Assembly: GCA_038040445.1 (NCBI GenBank)
Contig: JBBPIG010000007.1
Coordinates: 1-64,000, forward strand
Direction: 5' to 3'
Length of the DNA: 64,000 bases
Source of the DNA: Acidobacteriota bacterium
GTDB taxonomy: Bacteria; Acidobacteriota; Blastocatellia; UBA7656
Shown: positions 44,814 to 53,087 of the stretch, one piece after another
Position numbering within the stretch: the first letter of the stretch is position 1
Layout: every line of letters begins with the position of its first letter
Translations under genes and position numbers: made by a program
The notes under the pieces: generated by a model
What the model saw: the letters and a program-made list of their open reading frames with translations, nothing else
Told to the model about the DNA's origin: nothing
Database searches by the model: none

Positions 44814-45604
44814 GACTTAAAGATAAAGTAGCCATCGTAGTTGGAGCCGGCCAAACGCCGGGAGAAACGATCGGCAACGGCCGCGCAACCGCCATCCTCT
44901 TCGCCCGAGAAGGCGCTCGCGTGGTGCTGGTCGACCGCGACAACGAATCAGCGCTCGAGACTCAAGTCTTGATCGAAGGGGAAGGCGGAACCTGCTTCAC
45001 GTTTGAGGCAGACGTCACTCGCCAGGATGATTGCGCCGGGTTCGTCCGGGCTGCAATGGAAACTTACGGCCGGGTCGATGTGCTGCATAACAACGTCGGC
45101 ATCGGCAGCGGGGACGACGAGATCTTAAGCCTGAGTGAAGAGTCCTGGGACAGAATCATGAGCGTGAACCTCAAGGGCATGTTCCTGTCTTCAAGAAGTG
45201 TGCTGCCGTTGATGAGGGAACAGCGCAGCGGTTCGATCATCAACATCTCCTCGATTGCGGCGATCTGCTCGGCGAATATCGTCGCTTACAAGACTTCGAA
45301 GGCCGGCGTGAACGCGCTCACTCACCAGATCGCTCTCGAGAATGCAAAGTACAACATTCGCGCGAATGCGATAATGCCCGGCTTGATGAACACGCCGATG
45401 GCCATCGAGGGGATTTCAAAGTCACGCGGAGTTCCGAAAGAGGACTTGATCCGTCAGCGAGACGCGCGGGTGCCGCTCGGAGGAAAGATGGGAACGGCCT
45501 GGGACGTCGCTTACGCTGCGCTGTTTCTTGCTTCCGACGAAGCCAAGTTCATCACTGGAGTGATGCTGCCGGTCGATGGCGGGCAAAGCGCGCGAATAGG
45601 TTAG
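44810..45604 (+). CDS. Short-chain dehydrogenase/reductase
   Basis: 264 residues, classical SDR with Y-K-T-S-K active site (Tyr and Lys), N-I-S-S-I-A-A catalytic Ser, N-N-V-G-I and the usual P-V-D-G-G end. The cofactor loop is unusual: G-A-G-Q-T-P-G-E-T-I-G-N-G-R-A carries an insertion where T-G-x-x-x-G-I-G is expected. Asp in V-L-V-D-R-D suggests NAD(H). It overlaps the upstream decarboxylase-family gene (ATGA), and an MHS transporter follows 119 bases later, so the three could form an aromatic or organic-acid uptake and breakdown cassette. Substrate is inferred only from context. Confidence 0.91.
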   Translation: MRLKDKVAIVVGAGQTPGETIGNGRATAILFAREGARVVLVDRDNESALETQVLIEGEGGTCFTFEADVTRQDDCAGFVRAAMETYGRVDVLHNNVGIGSGDDEILSLSEESWDRIMSVNLKGMFLSSRSVLPLMREQRSGSIINISSIAAICSANIVAYKTSKAGVNALTHQIALENAKYNIRANAIMPGLMNTPMAIEGISKSRGVPKEDLIRQRDARVPLGGKMGTAWDVAYAALFLASDEAKFITGVMLPVDGGQSARIG

Positions 45605-45723
45605 CCGCCGTTTCACAATTGGCTCTCTGACGACTAAGATTTGGCTTGCACAATCTGCCCTTGAATCGGTCCAACTCGAAGGCATTGTGCTCTGTGCCGA
45701 GTCTTCACGTATAGAACCGGAGG

Positions 45724-47025
45724 ATGAAAATCCATTTGAACGCCTCGGTCCCCACGGGCGCGACGATTCGAAGAGTCGCCATCGCCAGCTTCATCGGCAC
45801 GACTATCGAATGGTATGACTTCTTTCTCTATGGAACCGCCAGCGCGCTGATCTTCAACAAGCTCTTCTTCCCTAACTACGATCCACTGACAGGCACACTC
45901 GCATCGTTCGGCACTTATGCCGTCGGGTTTGCGGCCCGACCCATCGGCGGCATAGTGTGCGGCCACTTCGGCGACAAGATCGGACGCAAGTCCATGCTGA
46001 TCCTCACTCTGCTCATCATGGGCATCGCGACTTTCCTGGTCGGCTGTCTTCCCACCTACAACCAGATTGGAATCTGGGCGCCGATACTGTTGATCGTGCT
46101 GCGAGTTGCGCAAGGTTTCGGAATCGGCGGGGAGTGGGGCGGCGCGGTGTTGATGGCGGTCGAGCATTCGCCAAAGGGGCGGCGCGGCTTCTACGGGAGC
46201 TGGCCTCAGATCGGCGTGCCCGCCGGACTGCTGCTGTCGACGGTCATCTTCGCACAGATCTCGAAGCTGCCCGACGAAGCGCTGCTCACGTGGGGCTGGC
46301 GCGTGCCGTTCCTTCTCAGCGTCGTCATGGTCGGCGTGGGAGTATTCATCAGACTCGCAGTAGTCGAGCCGCCAATTTTCGCGGAGATGAAGCGAGCCGG
46401 GGCCGGAGCCCGCATGCCGATCCTCGACGCGGTGCGCGAGCACCCAAAGAGCGTGTTGTTGGCGATGGGCGCGCGCATTGCGGAGAACGGCGCGTTTTAT
46501 TTGTACACAGTGTTCGTGCTGACGTACGCGACCCAGCCGAAGATCGGGTTTTCCCGCGCGGGGGTTCTTACGGCCATCTCGATCGCCGCGGTGATCGAGC
46601 TGTTCACGATGCCGGCCTTTGGCGCGTTGTCGGATCGATTGGGGCGGCGGCCGGTCTATCTGTTTGGGGCAATCTTCACCGGTCTGTTCGCGTTCCCGTC
46701 TTTCTGGCTGATTGAAACATCGAGCACGGGTTTGATGGTGCTTGCGATCGTGCTCGCTCTGGTGTTTGGACATTCGGCGATGTACGGTCCGCAAGCGAGT
46801 TTCTTCTCGGAACTGTTCGGCACGCGAGTCAGGTACAGCGGCGCGTCGCTTGGTTATCAGCTCGCGTCGGTGATCGCGGGAGGACTTTCGCCTCTGATCG
46901 CGACGGGTCTTCTGAAGCGTTATGGCGCTTCGTGGCCGATCGCATTGTTTATTATCGGGATGGCTGCAGTCACTACGGTATCGGTGTATTGGGCGGCGGA
47001 GACTGCGCACACCGACATCGAGTAG
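45724..47025 (+). CDS. MFS transporter, metabolite:H+ symporter (MHS) type
   Basis: 433 residues with 12 predicted helices. M-H-S hallmarks are T-I-E-W-Y-D-F-F-L-Y-G near the start and G-H-F-G-D-K-I-G-R-K between helices 2 and 3, with G-G-E-W-G-G-A-V in helix 5. Typical size for the family, shorter than the copy at 31140 because it lacks that protein's central insertion. It follows the decarboxylase/SDR pair and could import their substrate. Substrate is not readable from sequence. Confidence 0.93.
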   Translation: MKIHLNASVPTGATIRRVAIASFIGTTIEWYDFFLYGTASALIFNKLFFPNYDPLTGTLASFGTYAVGFAARPIGGIVCGHFGDKIGRKSMLILTLLIMGIATFLVGCLPTYNQIGIWAPILLIVLRVAQGFGIGGEWGGAVLMAVEHSPKGRRGFYGSWPQIGVPAGLLLSTVIFAQISKLPDEALLTWGWRVPFLLSVVMVGVGVFIRLAVVEPPIFAEMKRAGAGARMPILDAVREHPKSVLLAMGARIAENGAFYLYTVFVLTYATQPKIGFSRAGVLTAISIAAVIELFTMPAFGALSDRLGRRPVYLFGAIFTGLFAFPSFWLIETSSTGLMVLAIVLALVFGHSAMYGPQASFFSELFGTRVRYSGASLGYQLASVIAGGLSPLIATGLLKRYGASWPIALFIIGMAAVTTVSVYWAAETAHTDIE

Positions 47026-47355
47026 TTGACATTGTTTAGATAAATGACACGCAATTCATGAGCTTGAGGAGAGCCTCGTTTCTACAGCACTGCCACAGCC
47101 CGCCGGCACGAGCGGCCGCGACTGAAAAGAAACCCAAGGGATGATCGATGGCGCTTTAATGAAGGGTCCCCGGGGACAGCTGGAGTTCTTTCGAGGAGCG
47201 CCGCTCGATTCTAATTTGCAGCGCGGACACCAGGGCGCCAGATCGCTATCGCCCGCGGCTCATCCTGATGTTATGCTTCTCGCACTCAACAGCCGAGCCC
47301 GATGGACGTTGCACCGGGGCAGCGGCGCAATCTCTCTGAGTGAAAGGAACGGCTA
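47026..47355. other. Intergenic region, no feature seen
   Basis: 330 bases between the MFS transporter and the DoxX gene. A short open frame (47141-47356) has no family resemblance and poor codon character. No strong hairpin found. A weak AGTGAAAGGAA purine stretch serves the DoxX start. Confidence 0.5.
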
Positions 47356-47778
47356 ATGGAAAAATGGCTCGGAAAGTACTCGGACGTTTTCTACGCGTTG
47401 ATGCGAATCATCGCCGGTTTTTTGTTTGCTTGTCACGGCGCGCAGAAGCTATTTGGCGTGCTCGGAGGACAGAAGCAGGAGGCCACGCTGATGATTGTAG
47501 CCGGTGTCATTGAACTCGTGGGCGGGATACTAATCGCCGTGGGTTTTTTCACCAGCATCGTCGCGTTCATCTGTAGCGGCCAGATGGCCGTCGCCTACTT
47601 CAAGCAGCACGCCCCCGCCGGCTTCTGGCCGATCACGAACCGCGGCGAGCTTGCCGTACTGTTCTGCTTCGTGTTTTTGTACATCGCTTCTCGAGGCTCG
47701 GGGATATTGAGCATCGATGCGCTGATAGCAAAAGCAAGAGGCGCCGAGATCCAGAAAGCAGAAGGCGGTAAAAAGTAG
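47356..47778 (+). CDS. DoxX-family membrane protein
   Basis: 140 residues, four transmembrane helices: R-I-I-A-G-F-L-F-A-C-H-G-A-Q-K-L-F-G in helix 1 is the family signature, and G-V-I-E-L-V-G-G-I-L-I-A-V-G is helix 2. DoxX proteins are linked to redox stress and sulfur or thiol metabolism, but many have no assigned role. The last eight or so residues are encoded by heptamer-repeat sequence, so the native C-terminus is eroded or replaced. Confidence 0.9.
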   Translation: MEKWLGKYSDVFYALMRIIAGFLFACHGAQKLFGVLGGQKQEATLMIVAGVIELVGGILIAVGFFTSIVAFICSGQMAVAYFKQHAPAGFWPITNRGELAVLFCFVFLYIASRGSGILSIDALIAKARGAEIQKAEGGKK

Positions 47779-47930
47779 GCAGAAGGGAGTAGGCAGCCGA
47801 CATTCAGTAGGTAGAAATCAAAACGGAGTCGAAAGGTAGGATGCCTGCTTTTGTTCCTACTCACTTTCTGCCTTCTGCTTTCTGCCTTCTGCCTTCTGCC
47901 TTCTGCCTTCTGCTTTCTGCCTTCCTCCTA
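47753..47930. repeat. CTTCTGC heptamer inverted repeat
   Basis: Eight perfectly phased (C/T)TTCTGC units occupy 47865-47920; the opposite orientation (AGAAGGC, GGCAGAAGG, GTAGGCAG) appears at 47753-47800. The element covers the 3' ends of both convergent genes around it (DoxX stop at 47778, nuclease-like stop at 47928). Confidence 0.9.
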
Positions 47931-49457
47931 CTGTCCGTTCAGCCTCTCCCTCATCAGCACACGCACACCCCGGCGCCAGTCTTCGTTGATCCCAATCCGG
48001 TACACCGGCACGCGTTCGTGGATCGAACTCGCGATCAGCTTCGTGGTCTCGTGAAAGCGGAACAGCGGCGCGACCAGATATAGCAGCGGCGGCGCGTCGA
48101 TCAAGCTCAACCCATCGAAATAACCACGTCGATGAAAGTCGTCACGCGCGCGGTGCCATTCCACTCGCAGCCAGTAATCGAGCGCCTGAAACGGAAACTC
48201 AGTCTCCTCGCTCACCTTGAGCTCCATCACCACAAGCCGCCCTTCACGAGTCGCCGCCAGAAGATCTATGAAAGTGCGCTGCTCGCCTCGATAGGTTGGC
48301 ACTTGCGAGTAGACGAAACGCGGATCGAGCGTCGCGTCCAACGCAGTGACGTCGCAGCTGATGATCGCCTCCAGCCAGCGTTCGGGTTGATAGCGAAAGA
48401 TCATCTCGTTGCGAAACTCAGCTTCGGGACGGCGGCGGATGATCGTCTCCCGAATCAGCCGCTCGAGCTCATGCTCGTTCTGGTGATTGAGTTTCACCCG
48501 AGCTTCTCCTATTCCGAACTCGACTCGGCGCCGGTTGATCCAGACGCGCGCGACTTCAAGGCCTCGAATTGAGAGCGAAACCCAGGGTCCCCGATGGTGC
48601 GCCTCGACGTGATCGGGAGCGAGCCTTCGCACCGACTCGACCAGCATTGCACAGTCCGGCGGCAGCATTCCCGGCCGCGGCCAATGAGCGCGGCGGGCAG
48701 CTTTGCGAAAGCTGTCGTTCAGATCGCCTTGATCGAAGGGGGAAACCGGCTCGACCGCGCCCTTCGTTTCGTTGATCCGAAACAACGAGACTCGCGTCGA
48801 AGGTGACATCGCCGTCAGGCGAATCGCGATCGTGTCGCTTCGAGGGGCAAAGATCATAAGGCCCTCAACCGAACCGCTTCTGCGGCGAAGCTCATCCAGC
48901 CAGATCATCCCTGCCGCGAGGACGGCGTCGACATTCGGCTGGAGCTCGGTTTCGCTAACGCCGATACCCGCAAGACGCTTGCCCCCTTTTAGACTGTCTC
49001 GACTGTCTCGAATGATCAGCCGCGCGTGAACCCCCGACAGATGACGCCGGTCGTTGCGCGCGGTGACGGCCCGCTCGACTCGGAGCCCAGGGAGATTGGC
49101 TTCGATCATCGCCGCAAGCTTGCGAGCGAAATCCTTTCGGGCCCCGGCCGCTTGCCGAACACCAACGCCGCGGCTCAAAGTGAGCGCGCATCGCTTGAGT
49201 CCCATCTGCTTGGAACATTCGAGCGTCAGCCGTTCGGCGGCCAGCTCGCACGAAATGATTCGCCACGACCGCGACCAGCCGTCGCCCCAGCACGACAGGA
49301 TCAATTTGCCGTAGGAGACTTCTGCCGCGGCGCGCTCGGCCTCGATTCTCGATACCAGATTTTCGTCTTCGAAGAGATCGAACTCGCCGCCAAGCAGGAA
49401 TAGTTCGAGCTCGTACTTGATTCGGCTTAGATCGAAAGTGATGGCGGGACGCATCAC
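47928..49457 (-). CDS. Uncharacterised protein with PD-(D/E)XK nuclease-like C-terminus
   Basis: 509 residues with no close family recognised. The N-terminal 350 residues are alpha/beta, Arg-rich, without signal peptide. Near residues 400-430 a nuclease-fold pattern appears: F-I-D-L-L-A-A-T, then G-R-L-V-V-M-E-L-K-V-S and a helix with Q-A-L-D-Y-W, matching the D...E-x-K core of PD-(D/E)XK enzymes and the helix often following it. A C-terminal 80-residue extension ends in the heptamer repeat, which supplies the stop. It may be a DNA or RNA processing enzyme. No partner gene is adjacent on this strand. Confidence 0.75.
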   Translation of the reverse strand: MMRPAITFDLSRIKYELELFLLGGEFDLFEDENLVSRIEAERAAAEVSYGKLILSCWGDGWSRSWRIISCELAAERLTLECSKQMGLKRCALTLSRGVGVRQAAGARKDFARKLAAMIEANLPGLRVERAVTARNDRRHLSGVHARLIIRDSRDSLKGGKRLAGIGVSETELQPNVDAVLAAGMIWLDELRRRSGSVEGLMIFAPRSDTIAIRLTAMSPSTRVSLFRINETKGAVEPVSPFDQGDLNDSFRKAARRAHWPRPGMLPPDCAMLVESVRRLAPDHVEAHHRGPWVSLSIRGLEVARVWINRRRVEFGIGEARVKLNHQNEHELERLIRETIIRRRPEAEFRNEMIFRYQPERWLEAIISCDVTALDATLDPRFVYSQVPTYRGEQRTFIDLLAATREGRLVVMELKVSEETEFPFQALDYWLRVEWHRARDDFHRRGYFDGLSLIDAPPLLYLVAPLFRFHETTKLIASSIHERVPVYRIGINEDWRRGVRVLMRERLNGQ

Positions 49458-49629
49458 GCGCCGGTTGTAGCAGGGCGGAAGAGTAAGGTCAAGGCGTGTA
49501 GTCAGTCCTTTGTGCGACTGCTCTTCAGGTCATATAATGCCAAGCCCTGAACAAACAAGGTGAAGGGCGACACGAAGCGCGAAGAGAAGACCATTCAGAC
49601 TGAAGTCTGTGCTAACCGGAGGACTCACT

Positions 49630-50676
49630 ATGTGCGATATCACACGACGAGAAATGTTGATTGGAGGCGCGGCCCTCGCCGGCCTGTCGATGAAGGAAGC
49701 GAAGGCGCGAGCCGCTGGCTCGAGACCGGAAGTCGGCAAGGTGGACCCGATCGCCGCTGAAGTGTACTTCCACGAAGGCAACCTCGTGCGAGGCCACTGC
49801 AACAACGGCTGGATTATTTTTGAAGACTACGTTCTGGTCATCGACGCCAACTTCCCCTCTGGCGCTAACGAGATCCTACCAAAGATTCGCGCCATTACTG
49901 AGAAACCCATTCGCTTCGCGTTCGATACACATCATCACGGTGATCACGCTTATGGCAATCAGGTCTGGGTCGAGAACGGAGCGACGCCCGTCGCTCACAC
50001 CGGGGTGCTGGACGAGATGAAGCGCTACGAGACCGGCTACTACGGCGGCAAGCCTGGCCGCTGGGAAGACGCGGCCAAGACTCGGCCGGATGTCGCCGCC
50101 TCGAAGCTCAAGCCTCCGTCGGTTCTTTTCCCGCGCGAGATGGTCTTCGACGACGGCAAGCACCGGGTCGAGCTTATGCACCTGGGCGTCGCGCACACCC
50201 ACGGCGACGCGTTCGCGTGGCTCCCCAACGAACGCATCTTGTTCACCGGCGACGCGTGCGTGAACGGGCCATACAACTTCGTCGGCGATGGGAATGTCGA
50301 GAAGTGGGTGGCGACGCTGGAAGCGGCTCGCAAGCTGGGCGCTCGCATCGTGTGTCCCGGTCACGGCCCTCGCGGAGTGGACACGGTGCTGGCGGATCAG
50401 CAGCGATTCTTCAGGTCGCTGCGCGAAGGCGTGGGCGCGCTGGTGAAAGCGAAAAAGTCGGGGCAGGAGGTTCGCGATTCTATCGGCCAGATCAATGCGG
50501 CGCTTGCGGGAGACGCTCAGATTGCGCGGTACGTCGGGAAGGGGAACGGTTTTGCGGCTCAAGTGGAGAAGGTGTACACCGAGATGACAGGCCAGGAATT
50601 GCCTGCCGCGAAGAAGGTCGCACGCGTCGCGCGTGACCGGCACGCGCTCTCGCATGGGCTCGAATCGCTAGCCTAG
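49630..50676 (+). CDS. Exported metallo-beta-lactamase-fold hydrolase
   Basis: 348 residues, CGGAGG before ATG 49630. The N-terminus has a twin-arginine-like export motif (T-R-R-E-M-L-I-G-G-A-A-L-A-G). The zinc-binding motif T-H-H-H-G-D-H-A-Y-G-N (about residues 101-111) is complete, further ligands lie in V-A-H-T-H-G-D, F-T-G-D-A and P-G-H-G-P. The group includes quinoprotein relay system proteins (SoxH/PqqE-linked type) and beta-lactamases, so the substrate is uncertain. An in-frame ATG 21 bases upstream is a weaker start. Adjacent to a large composite repeat and converging on propeller 6. Confidence 0.9.
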   Translation: MCDITRREMLIGGAALAGLSMKEAKARAAGSRPEVGKVDPIAAEVYFHEGNLVRGHCNNGWIIFEDYVLVIDANFPSGANEILPKIRAITEKPIRFAFDTHHHGDHAYGNQVWVENGATPVAHTGVLDEMKRYETGYYGGKPGRWEDAAKTRPDVAASKLKPPSVLFPREMVFDDGKHRVELMHLGVAHTHGDAFAWLPNERILFTGDACVNGPYNFVGDGNVEKWVATLEAARKLGARIVCPGHGPRGVDTVLADQQRFFRSLREGVGALVKAKKSGQEVRDSIGQINAALAGDAQIARYVGKGNGFAAQVEKVYTEMTGQELPAAKKVARVARDRHALSHGLESLA

Positions 50677-50689
50677 AGCCCACGAATAG

Positions 50690-50925
50690 TAACCCCCGAA
50701 GGGGGTGGCGGCATAAAGCCACGGGTGAGTCCGCGAACCCGTGGAGGACGCGCGAAGCGATACACGAACCCCGAAAGGGGTGACGGTCGCCTTTGTAGAG
50801 ATCGTAGGCCTGAGAACCGTCGCCCGCTTCGCGGGCTAGGATTGTAGCAACGACTTGGTCCACCGATTCGCGGATTCACCCGTGGCTTTATGCCGTCGCC
50901 CGCTTTGTGGGCTAGACTAAACCGC
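50690..50925. repeat. Composite palindromic element between convergent genes
   Basis: Outer arms 50707-50737 and 50867-50897 pair at 29 of 31 positions. Inside are further hairpin-forming pieces (CCCCGAAAGGGG near 50770, CCCGCTTCGCGGG near 50823). The left arm shares 19 of 20 bases with 35704-35723. No gene. Confidence 0.85.
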
Positions 50926-50950
50926 CGGGAATGCTAATCGGCTTGTCGGG

Positions 50951-52513
50951 TTATTTTCCCGACACATCGAAACACGCCATCTGCGTTTGATTGCGAACCA
51001 GCAAACGGCCATTGGCTATGGCAGGATAGTTCCAGGTCTTTCCTTCGAGTGCTGAGAACCTCGCCACCTCGGTGGGCTTGTCGGGAGTTGCCTTGACCAG
51101 CACCAGTTCTCCCGCGTCTGTTATGACGATCAAGTGCCCGCTTGCGAGAATAACCTGGCCGTAGCCGTAGCGCCCGCCCTTCCATTTGCGCTCGCCCGTC
51201 TTCACATCCAGACAAGTCAGAATCCCTTCATCAAGCCCATACACGTTGCCCTCATACACGACTGAGCTGTTGAACTTGTTCTTCATCGAGTTGTTTTCCC
51301 AGATCTTGCGCGCCGTCAATCCGTCGCCGCCGGCGGTGACCTCGATGAGCGCCGCACCCTTCCCGTAACCCGACGAGGCGAAGAAGCGATTCGCATCGAT
51401 CACGATAGGCTGCGAGACGTTGATCCCCATGTCGGTGTTCCAACTCGACTCCCACAACAACGCTCCGTCCGCGACCGCAAGCCCGACGATGCGGTTGGCA
51501 GTTTCGACCAGGATCTGCCGCTTGCCTGCCAGCGTCACAAGCATAGGAGAAACGTAAGCCTGGGTGTCGTTGAGAGACCTCCAAACCGGCGCGCCGGTGA
51601 GTTTGTTGTAGGCAACTACCGACTTACCTGCTCGTCCGCCGGGAAGAACCACGACCTTGTCATCGACGATGAGCGGCGCGCCGGACATTCCCCACGAAAG
51701 ATTGTCCGCGCCGTTGTCCTTGAGAATATTCTTAGACCAGTTCAGCTTTCCGGTCTTCGCGTCGAAGCAGCGAAGATCGCCTTCGGCGCCTAGGGCGTAC
51801 AAGCGGCCAGCTTCCCAGGTGGGAGTTGCGCGCGGGCCATCCCCTCCCATCGATTCTTTGAATTCTGCGTCTGAGCCGTGGGTCCAAAGCTCGCGCCCGG
51901 TTTCGACATCGTAAGCGGCCACGATCTCCTGCCGCCTCCGCTGTTCTATAGTGAAGGCCACTCCTTCGGCTACTACGAACGACGCGTAGCCGCCGCCGAT
52001 CGGCTGCTTCCAAAGAAGACGTAGTCCTTCAGCAGGCCAGGCAGTTTGAATTGGTCCTTCATCGTAGCGGCCATCTCGAGCGGGGCCGCGGAAGTCGGTC
52101 CAGTAGCTTCGAGCTGTTTTCACCGGAGCCGCAATAGCAGCCGGCTTTGATTCATTCGCATTCGCGGCGATTGTCGAGGGCGAAACCTCCGCCTTGTTAT
52201 CCACCGTGGAAGGCCCGCCCCCGGCGCCGGTCGCAAGTTCTCGCTGTTGAGCGCGCTGCCGTTCAAGCTCGGCGTAGTGCGCTTCCGTTTGCGGGTCGGG
52301 TTTGCCGACAAAAAGGCGGCCGCCGAAAAGAAGGAAAACATATGCGGCGCCCAGTGCGAGAATCCCGACCGAGCCGAAAACCTTCTTGCCCGTCTCGGCG
52401 TCACTGCGCATCCAGAGAAGGATCAGCCCGAGCGGAGGGATAAGAATCGCGGCAAGAATAATGCCCGGCCACGAGCGATACCACGGCGTGGAAGCAGAAA
52501 TCGATTCCATCAT
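50951..52513 (-). CDS. Membrane-anchored PQQ-like beta-propeller protein 6
   Basis: 520 residues, unlike its paralogues in having no cleavable signal peptide: two transmembrane helices (about 17-36 and 47-66) precede a charged linker of about 65 residues rich in Glu, Gln and Ala. The propeller starts W-T-D-F-R-G-P-A-R. Blades include A-Y-D-V-E-T-G-R-E-L-W, C-F-D-A-K-T-G-K-L-N-W and C-L-D-V-K-T-G-E-R-K-W. It would place a propeller on the outer face of the inner membrane, an anchored version of the otherwise soluble family. It could organise or receive cargo; function unknown. Confidence 0.9.
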   Translation of the reverse strand: MMESISASTPWYRSWPGIILAAILIPPLGLILLWMRSDAETGKKVFGSVGILALGAAYVFLLFGGRLFVGKPDPQTEAHYAELERQRAQQRELATGAGGGPSTVDNKAEVSPSTIAANANESKPAAIAAPVKTARSYWTDFRGPARDGRYDEGPIQTAWPAEGLRLLWKQPIGGGYASFVVAEGVAFTIEQRRRQEIVAAYDVETGRELWTHGSDAEFKESMGGDGPRATPTWEAGRLYALGAEGDLRCFDAKTGKLNWSKNILKDNGADNLSWGMSGAPLIVDDKVVVLPGGRAGKSVVAYNKLTGAPVWRSLNDTQAYVSPMLVTLAGKRQILVETANRIVGLAVADGALLWESSWNTDMGINVSQPIVIDANRFFASSGYGKGAALIEVTAGGDGLTARKIWENNSMKNKFNSSVVYEGNVYGLDEGILTCLDVKTGERKWKGGRYGYGQVILASGHLIVITDAGELVLVKATPDKPTEVARFSALEGKTWNYPAIANGRLLVRNQTQMACFDVSGK

Positions 52514-52577
52514 TGTTGGTCTCCTGCTTTGTCGTCTTGATCGCTCAAGAAGATTTTCTCAAGCCTAGAGTTACCGC

Positions 52578-53069
52578 CTACTTCTTCACGAATACGCGCT
52601 TCGCTTCAAATGATCCTCTCTGGTCATCGAAGTAGTAATCAACTGTCAATGTGCTGCCCTCGGATGAGAGCGTCCACTTGCGCATAGCCTTCCGCGTGAC
52701 CGGACCATTGGGAGAATCAGAAGTGACGATGTCCTCGATGACCGCCCCTCGCCCATCCGGCAGCCACATTGCCTTGCGCTTACCCTTGGCGCCCGGCTGC
52801 GCTCCGGGAGGCGCAAACTCTGTCTCCTTGCCGTCAAGGGTGTACGTTTCATTGATCGTCTGCTCACCCTGCTGAGTTTTTAGTTTGGCGTCGACTTTGA
52901 TTTGATCGCCGGTGTGAACGACCGTCAAGGTTTGCTCCAGCCCCGGCGGATTGCTATAGCTGCGGTTAGCGTCCATCACCCATGTGCCGCTGAAATCCGG
53001 CTTCGACGAAGCCGACGCGATAAGAGCGAGGGAAAGAAATATGAGCGAGCAACTGACTTTGAGTCTCAT
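52578..53069 (-). CDS. Secreted lipocalin-like hypothetical protein
   Basis: 163 residues with a signal peptide (about 1-22, I-A-S-A-S-S). The mature part starts D-F-S-G-T-W-V-M-D-A-N-R-S and is all beta with L-T-V-V-H-T-G-D-Q-I and L-D-G-K-E-T-E, a small exported barrel family common in Acidobacteriota. ATG 53069 is chosen. It lies 18 bases downstream of propeller 7 and 64 bases upstream of propeller 6, so it is probably in a propeller operon (propellers 8, 7, this gene and perhaps 6). Confidence 0.8.
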   Translation of the reverse strand: MRLKVSCSLIFLSLALIASASSKPDFSGTWVMDANRSYSNPPGLEQTLTVVHTGDQIKVDAKLKTQQGEQTINETYTLDGKETEFAPPGAQPGAKGKRKAMWLPDGRGAVIEDIVTSDSPNGPVTRKAMRKWTLSSEGSTLTVDYYFDDQRGSFEAKRVFVKK

Positions 53070-53087
53070 ACCATCGTTCTCCAACTC

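Noticed and set aside
45634-47010. A 458-codon minus-strand frame rich in Arg, Asp, Glu and His opposite the MFS transporter
   Set aside because: It is a codon-bias shadow: composition is extreme, and the plus strand carries a textbook transporter.
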